A stretch of DNA of 64,000 nucleotides, taken from positions 1-64,000 of the forward strand of contig MEHQ01002961.1 in NCBI GenBank assembly GCA_008828725.1. The letters run 5' to 3'. This stretch comes from Saccharina japonica. Its lineage: Eukaryota > Sar > Phaeophyceae > Laminariales > Laminariaceae. Both the position numbers and the translations under genes were made by a program. The notes below the pieces were generated by a model. It made no database searches. It was given only the letters and a program-made list of their open reading frames with translations, and was not told the origin of the DNA. Below, one piece after another: positions 54,640 to 64,000 of the stretch (position 1 is the stretch's first letter; each line of letters begins with the position of its first letter).

Positions 54640-55917
54640 GCGAGTAAGGTTTACTTTCGTAGTATCGTAGAAGCCGCGGAACAGGCGTCTTGCAGAAGGC
54701 AGCCGGTCCAACGTGTTGCGTAGCCGTCCCTCTTGTTTTGGCGCTTCTATCATGCAAATGCAGCGCCGCCCGAACGCGCTCCGCTTGCCTCGTACCATTC
54801 GGTGAAGAAGAGTACCAGCTTGACGTTTTGGCCATGCCTTGGGTGCCCGAGAAGTATACGCCCACCACCCGCTGCAGTCAGGCAGCACCATGTGCTGGCG
54901 GCTGCGCGATGAAAATGGTCGTGATAAAGCGAGAGGGGACGCGTGCAAGTTTGACGAGGGTAGAAAAAGTAGAAAACTAGGAAGAGAAAAAAATACAGAA
55001 GTATTTGTATTCGTAAATGACGCGGAAGGTGCGGTACAGATGTCTCGTAAAAGTTGGCAGAAAGACGGCAAGCGATTGCAAAGGCAGCCGGGCCAAGTTG
55101 TATCGTAGCCTTCCCTCTTATGGCAGCACTGCTGTTGTCGTGCTTATGCATCGCCAGTCCAACGCACGCCGCTTCCCTTGTACTAATAGGGCGAGAAAAC
55201 ACACGTCTGGCGTTATAGTCATGGGTGGAGGGGGCGGGGAGTACGCCCCCCAAGCGCTGCAAGTAGGCGGTGCCCAGCGCTTACGTCTGGCTGTTGACGC
55301 TTGTGCGTAGGAAATAGTTGAGTTGTGATACTGGAGAAGGAATGCTTACGCCTGACAGTTGACGCTTGTGCGTAGGAAAGAGTTGAGTTGTGATACATCG
55401 AGAAGGAACGTGGAAGTCTGATCCGTCTATAAGGTATTTGTTAGTACGTATACTTACATAAGTCACGGAACAGGTGAATCGTAAAATAGCAGAGGTTGGC
55501 GCAAGGGCCTACAATGAATGGCAGCCGGGCCAAGGAACAGCGTTGCCGTTCCTCTTACGGTGGCACTACTCCAATGCCTTGCAGCGCTACCCGAGTGCAC
55601 GCCGTTTTCCTCTTCCAGTTCGAGAGGAGAAGAACAGGCTTGGCGTCATGGCCAGTCATCGAGAGCCGGAGGAGCCTGCCCTCAAGGTGGTGGTCCAAGC
55701 AGGGAACGCCTAGCGCTTGCGGCCGGAAGGGTTGGTGCGTAGCAAGGGGTCGCGATACGGCCAGAAATAACCCGGGCCCTTACTGGATGCGACTAAGGTT
55801 TACGTTTGAAACAATGCAGAAATCGCGTGACAAGGTGCCTCGTAAAAGTAGCAGAAGGCCGGCAAGGCCTTGCGAAGGCAGCCAGCCCAGGGTACAGCGT
55901 GTCGTCGTCCCTCCCAT
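54640..55917 (+). repeat. ~330-bp degenerate tandem array, left part
   Basis: Units share a GGTACAGRYGTCTCGT-like start, GTAGCAGARGSCGGCAAG, GGCAGCCGGGCCAAG, TCGTCCCTCTTAYGGCAGCACT and CAACGCACGCCGCTTTCC. They are readable at about 54655, 55025, 55455 and 55795, with an older fragment near 53700. Divergence is high. Open frames up to 227 codons across it are not conserved between units. Confidence 0.65.
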
Positions 55918-56187
55918 GACGCGTGCTGCGATCGTGGTCCCAGTGACACTTTTCCGGCTGAAACGTTTTCGGAATGATTGGGCTCCTTACCTTAACCCAA
56001 AATCGTCGGAATTCCACGTTTTTTTTTGCTGCCATATTTGTTTTCTTGTGTCAGTTAGTCCATGGGGTTTTGTTTTCCTCCAAACTCAGGTTTTTGGTAT
56101 ACTACGAGTACTATTACTAGTGTTGAGTGCCTTAAGCGAGGGGTCTCAGAAAAAAAAAAATGGTGCACGTTTTCTGTAGCATGCGCC
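55918..56187 (+). mobile_element. 4-bp-TSD MITE inserted in the 330-bp array
   Basis: Left GACGCGTGCTGCGATCGTGG, right TTTCTGTAGCATGCGCC, 270 bp, flanked by CCAT on both sides (55914-55917 and 56188-56191). Removing it restores a continuous array unit (CCCTCCCATGGCAGCAC, compare CCCTCTTATGGCAGCAC at 55110). The left end shares ATCGTGGTCCCAGTGACACT with the copy at 19903, so the two belong to one subfamily. Confidence 0.9.
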
Positions 56188-56530
56188 CCATGGCAGCACT
56201 ACTGTTGCAATCCTGCTGTGTAGCGCTTAGCAGATTACACGCCGCTTTCCTTATTTTACCATCCGCGGGAAAAGCGTGAAATCGTGGTGGAGATATGGCC
56301 AGGCGTTGGCGACCGGAGAGAAGTATTTTTGTTTGCCATCACACGCTTGCAGGGGACCAAGTTGACGCTTTTACGGACCACCTTTTTTCCGTAGGAACGA
56401 GGCTTTATTTACACGGCGAGAGCGAACGTGGAGGTTTGATGCGAAGGTTTGCCTTCTTCGTGGAAATACAGAAGGCGCGGTACAGGCGTTGTCTCGTCAA
56501 GTAGCAGAGGCCGGCAAGGGGTGGCAAATA
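56188..56530 (+). repeat. ~330-bp degenerate tandem array, right part
   Basis: Continuation of the unit split by the MITE plus one more unit start (GGCGCGGTACAGGCGTTGTC, GTAGCAGAGGCCGGCAAGG). Confidence 0.65.
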
Positions 56531-56939
56531 AAGTAATCTGGGACAAGGTATACAGTACTACTGTACCATATGGTAGCCGATAGCGCAGCGACGTCGGGTT
56601 CGTCCTGGGTTTGGAGAACTGGCATGGTGTTGGATAATTCGGTGTCCACTGCGGGTAGGTATGGATATTCAATTGAGTACGTAGACGCAGGGGAGGATAA
56701 TTAGTTGCATGGTATTGGTGGTATTCGACGAATTGTGTCAGCTTTTTCATTCTGAATGGATAATGTCCTGCACATTGTCGGAAGGCAAACCATAAAATAA
56801 TAATACGTCCCGGGAATGCGTACAAGTAGGACCCCAGTTAGCCAAGGGAGGGAGGTGAGAGGCGCGGTTTATACGGGCAGCGACATGTATGTGTTATATG
56901 GATTACCCTGGGCTGGGTAATAATCGATCGATCTTTTAC

Positions 56940-57015
56940 CCCTATAGCTCAGCAGGTACAGTAATACCCTCACATTGGACGTCGTCGAGGACACGGGTTC
57001 GAATCTCACATATGC
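56940..57015 (+). repeat. tRNA-like sequence (pseudo-tRNA or SINE head)
   Basis: CCCCTATAGCTCAGCAGGTA contains a perfect box A (TAGCTCAGCAGG). ACACGGGTTCGAATCTCAC gives a good box B. However, the acceptor ends do not pair and the D and T stems are poor, so it is unlikely to be a functional tRNA. No SINE family 1 body follows. Confidence 0.5.
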
Positions 57016-57757
57016 ACGCTGCACGTGGTGGGTTATGCAGAAGAAATGACAGCAGGTCAGGCCTTCCGCCCAACGCGTGAGAAAGTACTGTGTGCCTCGC
57101 CTTGAGTAACATTATCATAATACATGAACGACGAGGGTTACGATGGGTCGGGAGCCCAACCAAAAATTACCGGTGCGTTTCAGTCGGAAATAGTTAATTG
57201 CTTGGATTCACACTGAGCTACGACGCCAAGATGAGTTTCGACATAAGCCTCGATCTCACAGCTGTTGTTTTCCGTTTTTTTTCTAAATGTTACGGGGTTA
57301 AATACTCGGAATTGACATCGACTCCACCAGTAGCGCAGGGGCGTCCAGAAAAAAGAGAAAACGACACACCACACCCCCAGAGGTCGGAATAGAAAACCGT
57401 TGCAACCGTTGTGATCACATGATGAAATAAGAAAATGGAGAAAAAATTATCCTTATTTTCATTTTTTCACTTGGTTTTAGTAACCCCCCCCCCCCCTAAC
57501 GAACAAAGAATTCTGTGAGATGTCGAAAAAACAAAATCGACCACCCTCGAGTAGCGTGATCTATTTCAGGTTGCCCCGTAGGTGGCAATACCAATTGGGC
57601 ACTGCTATGCATCACTGAAAGAGAGGCCTGCCACGATTTCAGGTAGCTGGCCAGTGGTAGAAGCTGGGCCGAAAAAATCCGTAGCTTCTCCTGCCCACTT
57701 TCGAATGTGGTGGGATGGAAGTATCCACAGTACAGTACAGTACGCGACAGCGCTTGA
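57016..57757. other. No gene; foldback-arm fragment at 57465-57500
   Basis: ACTTGGTTTTAGTAACCCCC with a C-run resembles one arm of the 2325 foldback element. Otherwise nothing is supported. Confidence 0.4.
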
Positions 57758-57846
57758 CCCTTTTAGAACTCCAGTGCACACAACCACATATTTGGGTATA
57801 ATTCCAAGTAATTTGTCCCCATAACGGGATTGGAGTCCTAAATGGG
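57758..57846. mobile_element. piggyBac-like 89-bp MITE (diverged)
   Basis: TTGA (57754-57757), CCCTTTTAGAACTCCAGTGC .. GTCCCCATAACGGGATTGGA .. AAATGGG, TTAA (57847-57850). Exactly 89 bp as in the other copies. Confidence 0.7.
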
Positions 57847-57864
57847 TTAAGAACTCGGCAGTTG

Positions 57865-57985
57865 AGAATTTCAGGCTGGAATTGAGACGAAAATAAGAAC
57901 ATGGCCTATTTTGTACTGAAAATAGTGTAGGACGCACCCTGTGCCTTACATAAGAATTCCAGCCTGGCCAGAAATAAGATACCGT
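57865..57985 (-). mobile_element. Fragment of the Tc1/mariner-like MITE
   Basis: TTTCAGGCTGGAATTGAGAC and AAGAATTCCAGCCTGGCCAG with AATAAGA words resemble the inner blocks of the family in inverted order. The outer ends are lost. Confidence 0.4.
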
Positions 57986-58109
57986 ATTTATTAACATCTG
58001 TCGCGTGTTGTATGAGTAATGCCTATTGCTGCCGATACTCAAGCTTTTGAATCCTTCTGCCGCAGCCCGTCTTTCATTTATTTTTGATGAACGGGCGCAT
58101 TTCCTCTAG

Positions 58110-58256
58110 CTGTGCATGGATGCCGGGGGACTGTACGGCCCGAGACCGTGTTGTCAACATTGCATCCACCATCGAGATGAAGATCTCGCTCGGAGACGAC
58201 ATGAATGGCAGGCTCGCTGCGCACCCCCGACAGCTGATACCTAGCAAAGTCTCGCA
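58110..58256 (+). CDS. Possible internal exon (147 bp), gene unknown
   Basis: Bounded by an acceptor-like TTTCCTCTAG and a strong donor GTAAGTAT. It is open on the plus strand in phase 2-2 and reads CAWMPGDCTARDRVVNIAST then IEMKISLGDDMNGRLAAHP. Codon third positions are GC-rich, unlike the surroundings. The minus strand is also open (to a stop at 58074) and reads plausibly, so strand is not settled. No protein family is recognised. It may be an exon of a host gene spread over this region or a captured fragment. Confidence 0.3.
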
Positions 58257-58634
58257 GTAAGTATCGCTGATACTATGGCAAATATTGACCTGGCTCTTTT
58301 GGTGCCTGCACAAACTATCTGACAGGCTTCGCACTTGAGCCTCTCTAGACCTCACTCAAATACTACTGTTTTTTTTAAATAAAAATGGTACCCTGAACCC
58401 GATAAATAACGGCATACCTTTCGGTAGATAACCTGTGCGAGCGTGCATGGAGATCCTAAAATACATGTTCGACCTTACCGGCAACGTATATACTACCAGG
58501 TATGTATTACTACTGTAGTATATTGTTTTAGGTAGCTTGTTCGTGGTATGGGGGGGTATAAATACTTCATTTAGCGAAAGAGGGAAAATAATATAGAAGG
58601 AACGATACCACAAAAATGCACATAGTGCTTACCT

Positions 58635-58935
58635 CGGACAGATCAGATAGATCATCAACTACCACTGCATGATCTAGATCTTTAAGAACCGACAGATGCA
58701 TGATATGTATGATCTGTATGACCTAGCTCATGTTGCCTGATGGAGGAAGCCAAGTAATCTGCATGGCCTACGAACACGCACAGCAGTAGGACGTCCCTCC
58801 TGAGTTGCGGTAGATGTGTACGCTACAGAATCCTGCGCAGCACCTCAGAACCGCAAGTTAGGATCTAGATGATATAGATGATATATATGTGGATGATCTA
58901 TCCGTAGATAATCTATCTGTAGACGATACGTCAGA
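58635..58935 (+). repeat. GATC-tailed dispersed family, copy F
   Basis: Start CCTCGGACAGATCAGATAGA, then ATGATCTAGATCTTTAAG, ATGACCTAGCTCATGTTGCC, CTGCGCAGCACCTCAGAACC and a short tail of GATGATATAGATGAT, GGATGATCTATCCGTAG and AATCTATCTGTAGACGAT. It combines the 5' block seen in copies A-C with the tail seen in D-E, which ties the six copies into one family. Confidence 0.75.
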
Positions 58936-59052
58936 CGTGTCAGAACATAAATGGCATTCAGACGATATTGGGTATAGCTCCTGACTGGAAGGCCCTCCGT
59001 CGGCGAAACTTGTTGACTCGAAAATGCATCCCTCTACGTACTTATGTGTCCA

Positions 59053-59575
59053 CCCCCCCAAGATCTATAAATATATGAATCGTATATCTATAGGTTGGGT
59101 TGGCGTCGGTTGGCAACGACGCTGTAAAACACGCCTCTCTTTGCGTGAGCTAGACAACCAGTATACTTTGTTTTTTTTTGTTTTGGCGGTCACCAAAGTT
59201 GGCGGTCGAGTTAGATCATTTGTGCGGGGTGGAGAACGTTTGCTTCGCACAAGGGGGATGATCGTATCACGTAGTGTGTATATGGTAAGGCACCCGCGAG
59301 GCAGTCACATAGTGCTCCCATTGCTGTCTCAGGAAGTAAGTGGCCACACCAGAAATTAAATTAACTCATTGAAGCTGGCATCCATATGCAAGTCCGCCTC
59401 AGAGGCGGTTCTTAGCAGGATGCAGCTCACCCTCCATGCGACTCGCCCAATACCTCACGGCGCTTCGCGCTTGGTGCAAGCAATGCCTGTCTGGTTGGTG
59501 AAAACCAAAGGCTCTGTCCCGACATTGTAGGGATGCGAGGGTCCATGGTCATACGACTACGGCCGTGCTCGACAT
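59053..59575 (-). repeat. ~530-bp dispersed repeat, copy 2 (inverted)
   Basis: Reverse complement of 2664-3195: CTATAGGTTGGGTTGGCGTC at the left, the CGCCTCAGAGGCGG palindrome at about 59397, and GTCATACGACTACGGCCGTG at the right. Open frames on it differ between copies, so it is non-coding. Confidence 0.8.
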
Positions 59576-59644
59576 CAGTACACCCCCCGTCTCGAAAGGG
59601 GTGCGTGGTCAATGGTCAAATGACTTAAGGCAAGCAACAAATGA

Positions 59645-59850
59645 GTACCCCCATTATATTTCTCTTCTTCGCCTTCCCTGCTCCTGCTCCCCTCCAGCTC
59701 GTACATCATGTATTGGCTCATATAGTAGGATATCCTTCCCCCCCTCCCCACTACGGAACATGCCTTCGTACTTTTTTTTTTATCGCACGAAGGGTTCATT
59801 TCAGCACTTTCTTCCCTCGTCGACTCGTGTCGACTGTTAGGACTACCGTA
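59645..59850 (-). repeat. SINE family 1, body only
   Basis: CCATTATATTTCTCTTCTTC, CCCCACTACGGAACATGCCT, TCGCACGAAGG and CTTCCCTCGTCGACTCGTGT match the minus-strand body of 6654-6998. The middle is rearranged and the head is missing. Confidence 0.55.
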
Positions 59851-60379
59851 CCACGGCTCTAATTTCCCGTTCGTAGTATAAGTAGTAGTAGTGTGCCCCC
59901 AGAGACGTGGGTGGGGTTTCTGCCGGCTACCTAGCCTACACATGAAGACGGGGCACGAGGCGCGTCTTTCACGGAGCCGATATCACGTTACGTATGAGCT
60001 CCAACCAAAGTAGCGACCCACCCCACCCCTGCTCCGCCTCGAAAGGGATGCGTGGTCAACGGTAAATGACTAAGGCAAGCAACGAATGAGTACCCTCCCC
60101 CCCTCGTGCTCAAGTACGGTTTTCAACCACCAGTGAAGCCAAAATCGCAGGCGGGTACCTCCGACCACACCCCCTTGTCGGTCTTGTGCCCTCGAGAGCG
60201 GACCTCAGCCATGTATCATCGGCGACGATACATGCTCCACTCGTAGCCGACCGTGGAAATTGAAAGCGATGTATATACAGCAGTATAGCCCTGCGCAAGA
60301 GAGTACGCCGCTTGCACAAGGCCGTTGTCGTTGACGAAAAATTGCTCTGCCGTAGACTTGGTACTAAAAATATAGACTC
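59851..60379. other. No gene recognised; short duplicated block
   Basis: CGAAAGGGATGCGTGGTCAA with ACTAAGGCAAGCAACGAATG (60038-60090) repeats the block at 59591-59645. Otherwise unassigned. Confidence 0.5.
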
Positions 60380-60840
60380 AATGTAGACTAAATATAGACC
60401 ATTTGTTATTTGTTTGTCATCCCATTTATTATCTTCGCCCTTCCTTCCTCTCTCATTCCTAGTCGTAACTCAGATCCGGGGTCACAAAGTAGGCTCCTCT
60501 CCCTCCTCCCCCACTGCGGTTCTTGACTTGCATTTTTATCGCGAGAAGACTTCAGTTTTTCCTTCCCTCGTCGACTCGCATCGACTTGTGTCTACCCACG
60601 CTACTAGGCGCTCTCAGCAGTTGTTTCTGTTTTTTATTTATTTCTGCAAATAAACTCAATAGCCCGACCCACGTGAGATTCGAACTCCAGACATCAACTT
60701 AAAGAAGCGTTCGAGGTTCCCTCTAGACCATCGGGGAGAATGACCAAATGTAGACCAAGTATAGACTAAATGTAGACTAACTATAGACTAAATGTAGACT
60801 AACTACAGACTTAATGAAGACTAAATATAGACTACATTCA
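60372..60840. repeat. Short satellite (TAGACTAAATG), split by a SINE
   Basis: ATGTAGACTAAATATAGACC units before 60410 and about ten more at 60743-60840 (TGTAGACTAACTATAGACTA). The period is ~11-12 bp. Confidence 0.85.
60412..60745 (-). mobile_element. SINE family 1, full-length, inserted in the TAGACT satellite
   Basis: Near-identical to 6654-6998 (GGTCACAAAGTAGGCTCCTC, CTTCCCTCGTCGACTCGCAT, GAGATTCGAACTCCAGACAT, CTCTAGACCATCGGGG). The satellite lies on both sides, so the array is older than the insertion. The high identity of the two copies suggests recent activity. Confidence 0.85.
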
Positions 60841-60904
60841 CTTCGTAGACTACTCAGCCACTCAGTGTGGACTGTTGCTACGATGGGGGGGGGGTGCCAA
60901 CATT

Positions 60905-61946
60905 TTCACTACCAGGTTTTGGCCACTCGGACGAGTGGCTCCGAATCAAACTCAATTTTTTTACATAAACATAGTTTGTTCGCGTTACGTAACAAAACCT
61001 CCAGTGGCCGTGCATATAGAACAGCAAAGAAACTAAAAAAAGGTTAGGCTATGAGTACAACGCAGTAAAACCGCCACTCCGCCGAGTGGCTCTGTGCAGG
61101 TGAAAGCCATGCACCTATATATAAGTAATGTAGAGTATAAATTGCAACGACTGATGCAGGAAGCGACTGTATACGTCTCCCAAGATGTGGTGACTAAAAG
61201 CCTATGCATTATACCTACGCTACACCTCTACTATTACACACGAATACTACAAATGACATATAGAACAAACGCTCTACGCAGCTTGCAAAGTTGAGTGTCA
61301 ACTATTCAATCAGTCGAGCTCACAGCTGACGTGCTTACCATGATTTGACTAAAAGCTACCTGGTATTAATTATAACTACGGCTACAACTCTATTATCCCT
61401 TCGCATTGTATTACTCCTCGCCAGGGCTGCATACTAACTCGGCTCGAGGAACCCCCGGACGGAACCGAGAGCCTTCTCCGTTCGAGTTGAATGCCCTGCG
61501 ATGTATCGGCAGACGCACAAGAAAAAAATCAGTGAAGTTTCACCTTGATGTTATAAGGCTTGGATTGAGTGGACACTCGGTTAACCTTTTACCAGAGTAC
61601 AGCCCGACGGACTATTAATACTAATGCCCTAACAAATGGCGTCGTCGGCAGGACGGTGGGCAAGACAGGGGCAGCACTTTTCGACTACACTACTTACACT
61701 ACAGTAGTTCTGGCTGAGAGGGTTCGATGGCTCACCTGGTTGCACTTTCATTTCTCCCAAAATCATAATTTTGACTCAGTATTAGTATAGAGCTCGTCAC
61801 GTGAGGAACCTCAGAAACAAAACAAGGGGCAAATGCCAAAATCAGGTATATACCTGATTCATTTGAGACAAAAACAGGTACATACTAAAACGAAGTAAAA
61901 TCGCGCGCCACGTGCTGTGTTTTGTCCATGAAAAGCCATAAACTTN
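60905..61946 (+). repeat. Tandem segmental duplication, unit 1 (~1.04 kb)
   Basis: Starts TTTCACTACCAGGTTTTGGC and ends AAAAGCCATAAACTT, followed by an N at 61947. It matches 62130-63336 except for two extra blocks in the latter. It contains no supported gene; the open frames at 61406-61618 and 61569-61790 are identical in both units but have no domain. Confidence 0.9.
61826..61946 (+). repeat. One-ended relative of the 602-bp TIR element
   Basis: GGTATATACCTGATTCATTT, GACAAAAACAGGTACATACT and CGCGCCACGTGCTGTGTTTT correspond to 23769-23940. The duplicate lies at 63217-63336. Confidence 0.6.
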
Positions 61947-62129
61947 TGCGGTAGCTTGATACACCAGGTTTTCCGGTCTTGGGGGTTTCATGTTTTGTGG
62001 GGTTTCGTATTATGTGTCGGGGCATTATTTAGGATGCCTCGCGGTACCTGGTGTGTTTCTGCTCCTCCTGCGAGCAGTCCGTGTGATAATGATGATACGA
62101 CCCGGGCTTTGATGATAAGATACTGCCCT
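61947..62129. other. Spacer between duplicated units
   Basis: About 180 bp starting at an ambiguous base (N). The N sits exactly at the duplication boundary, so the junction may be an assembly join. Confidence 0.6.
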
Positions 62130-63336
62130 TTTTCACTACCAGGTTTTGGCCACTCGGACGAGTGGCTCCGAATCAAACTCAATGTTTTTACATAAACATA
62201 GTTTGTTCGCGTTACGTAACAAAACCTCCAGTGGACGTGCATATAGAACAGCAAAGGAACAAAAAAAAGGTTAGGCTATGAGTACCAGGCAGTAAAACAG
62301 TCACTCCGCCGAGTGGCGCTGTGCAGGTGAAAACCATGCACCTATATATGACCCTACCGTGGCACTAGTATGTGCACAGTACCAGGCATATTATACATAT
62401 AACTAGAATGTAGAGTATAAACTGCAATGACTGATACAGGAAGCGACTGTAGACGTCTCCCAAGATGTAGTGACTAAACGCCTATGCATTATACCTACAC
62501 TACACCTCTACTATTACACACGAATACTACAAATGACATACCCGGCCCCCGTTTTGTACATTCTCTAAAGCCTACGATACAAGGCCATTTTTTTAATTAA
62601 TTCATACTAATTCAAGTTATTAATTAGTTTTCACCTTCGAAGGACACGATATAGAACAAACGCTCTACGCAGCTTGCAAAGTTGAGTATCAACTATTCAA
62701 TCAGTCGAGCTCACAGCTGACGTGCTTACCATGATTTGACTAAAAGCTACCTGGTATTAATTATAACTACGGCTACAACTCTATTATCCCTTCGCATTGT
62801 ATTACTCCTCGCCAGGGCTGCATACTAACTCGGCTCGAGGAACCCCCGGACGGAACCGAGAGCCTTCTCCGTTCGAGTTGAATGCCCTGCGATGTATCGG
62901 CAGACGCACAAGAAAAAAATCAGTGAAGTTTCACCTTGATGTTATAAGGCTTGGATTGAGTGGACACTCGGTTAACCTTTTACCAGAGTACAGCCCGACG
63001 GACTATTAATACTAATGCCCTAACAAATGGCGTCGTCGGCAGGACGGTGGGCAAGACAGGGGCAGCACTTTTCGACTACACTACTTACACTACAGTAGTT
63101 CTGGCTGAGAGGGTTCGATGGCTCACCTGGTTGCACTTTCATTTCTCCCAAAATCATAATTTTGACTCAGTATTAGTATAGAGCTCGTCACGTGAGGAAC
63201 CTCAGAAACAAAACAAGGGGCAAATGCCAAAATCAGGTATATACCTGATTCATTTGAGACAAAAACAGGTACATACTAAAACGAAGTAAAATCGCGCGCC
63301 ACGTGCTGTGTTTTGTCCATGAAAAGCCATAAACTT
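62130..63336 (+). repeat. Tandem segmental duplication, unit 2 (with two insertions)
   Basis: Same order and orientation as unit 1. Relative to unit 1 it has ~54 bp extra near 62350-62410 and a 108-bp insertion at 62541-62648. The period grows from ~1,225 bp at the left to 1,391 bp at the right because of these. Confidence 0.9.
62541..62648 (+). mobile_element. 108-bp insertion with ATA target duplication and an empty-site partner
   Basis: ATA stands on both sides (62538-62540 and 62649-62651). Unit 1 at 61251-61266 has the uninterrupted site AAATGACATATAGAAC. The insert begins CCCGGCCCCCGTTTTGTACA and ends CACCTTCGAAGGACACG, without obvious inverted ends. A relative is at 10441-10595 in the LNR intron. 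Confidence 0.75.
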
Positions 63337-63522
63337 AGTTTTCTTTTTGAGCCTGAATACCAGGAGTAAATGTGCGGCCTCCACAATCTTACTAGGTAGA
63401 AGTTGTTTTCGTATGGCCCTTCATGTATTCATTCGTTCGTGGATGCTTTCGTTGCTTTCGTGATCACACTCACTCTTCTTACGACGAGTACTGGTTGTGA
63501 TAGAGGCAAGGAAAGGCATAGA
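63337..63522. other. No gene recognised
   Basis: Unique-looking sequence between the duplication and the MITE. Confidence 0.5.
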
Positions 63523-63772
63523 GACGCGTGCTATTTACAATAGAGGTACTGTACCTTTTTTTTTGACTGGAACGTTTTCTTAATGACAAGGGTCCTTACC
63601 CCAAACTCGACGGAATTTAATTATCGTGCTGCGATATCTTCTGTTGTATGTTAAGACCATGACGACTGACCATCTGGTAGCACTTTTATTTCCCTCCGAA
63701 ATCAGTTTTTGGGTACAGGTATGGAGCTTCTCAAGTGACCCCCCTCGGTGTACCTCTACCGTAGCATGCGTC
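63523..63772 (-). mobile_element. 4-bp-TSD MITE family member
   Basis: GACGCGTGCTATTTACAATA and CCTCTACCGTAGCATGCGTC, 250 bp. The interior has CCAAACTCGACGGAATTTAA and CTGACCATCTGGTAGCAC. It lies 17 bp upstream of the possible exon at 63790. Confidence 0.8.
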
Positions 63773-63789
63773 TATCGTTGGGCCCCTAG

Positions 63790-63905
63790 GAAGAAATATC
63801 AATAACGTTCCCATTGTCTCATGTGACCTCGACGCCGAGGTGGTGTGGTCCGTCTGGAGCATGCAGGCCGAGGATACCATCGAGATGTCGTGCATTCTCC
63901 GCTAG
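63790..63905 (+). CDS. Possible terminal exon of an LNR-type gene
   Basis: After a CCCCTAG acceptor the frame reads RNINNVPIVSCDLDAEVVW and continues VWSMQAEDTIEMSCILR to TAG 63905. Composition is GC-rich and coding-like, and the Cys-flanked, acidic, Trp-containing peptide has the style of the beta-sandwich region of the LNR protein. The acceptor gives phase 1 (or phase 2 using the next AG at 63793), which does not fit directly onto exon 3 (phase 0), so at least one more exon or a frameshift would be needed. It may belong to the LNR gene across a ~50-kb intron, to a separate paralogue, or be a pseudo-exon. Confidence 0.3.
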
Positions 63906-63949
63906 ATCCAGCCGTTTGCCGGAAATCGGGAAGCAACAGCTGGATCTAG
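63902..63949. repeat. Hairpin directly after the possible stop
   Basis: CTAGATCCAGC (63902-63912) pairs perfectly with GCTGGATCTAG (63939-63949) around a 26-base loop. Confidence 0.7.
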
Positions 63950-64000
63950 GAGAAGATCCACAAAACCCCAACGAAAATCCTACGCTTACATGCTCTGAAC

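Noticed and set aside
55496-56179. 227-codon ORF
   Set aside because: Runs across diverged tandem units and into a MITE; not preserved in neighbouring units.
61406-61790. Identical ORFs of 70 and 73 codons in both duplicated units
   Set aside because: Identity reflects the recent segmental duplication, not conservation; no domain, and the second runs into a MITE-like end.

Overview
The window looks like gene-poor nuclear DNA of a eukaryotic alga, most likely a brown alga (stramenopile). The support is a spliced gene for a secreted LNR (Notch-like cysteine repeat) protein of a type common in brown algae and relatives, GT-AG introns, GC-rich exons in AT-richer flanks, a Ty1/copia retrotransposon, tRNA-headed SINEs, and very dense small DNA transposons and satellites. 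There is no operon structure. The species cannot be fixed from the sequence alone.

Layout. 1-9.9 kb: no gene; a foldback element with homopolymer ends, tRNA-derived SINEs, Tc1/mariner-like and piggyBac-like MITEs and a perfect 50-bp-arm palindrome. 9.99-12.93 kb: three exons of the LNR gene (256 codons in frame, 3' end not found nearby), with introns full of small transposons. 12.9-16.3 kb: unassigned sequence. 16.3-20.4 kb: an 11-bp CCATGG minisatellite, split by a MITE. 20.4-33 kb: repeats, a 602-bp TIR element with target duplication, a degenerate tandem array (27.8-30 kb) and a nested MITE. 33.0-37.5 kb: a 2.26-kb tandem segmental duplication. 37.7-38.0 kb: a 20-bp satellite. 38.37-43.62 kb: a complete-ended but inactive copia element on the minus strand, with two LTRs, a GGGCA target duplication and a reverse transcriptase missing its core. 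44-50 kb: a GATC-rich satellite, MITEs and a SINE. 50.5-51.7 kb: an uninterrupted GC-rich gene for a CCCH zinc-finger, Gag-like protein. 51.7-64 kb: a second GATC-rich satellite, a ~330-bp degenerate array, a second tandem duplication (60.9-63.3 kb) and two small coding-looking islands (58.1 and 63.8 kb) that may be exons.

Only the LNR gene and the CCCH gene are supported as protein-coding host-type loci; the copia genes are broken. The most unusual material is (i) a dispersed family, six copies here, with a conserved core and an expandable GATC palindrome tail, (ii) the 11-bp CCATGG array that is open in all six frames for arithmetic reasons, and (iii) several MITE families whose ends and target-site duplications can be read directly, including insertions into other repeats that give relative ages.
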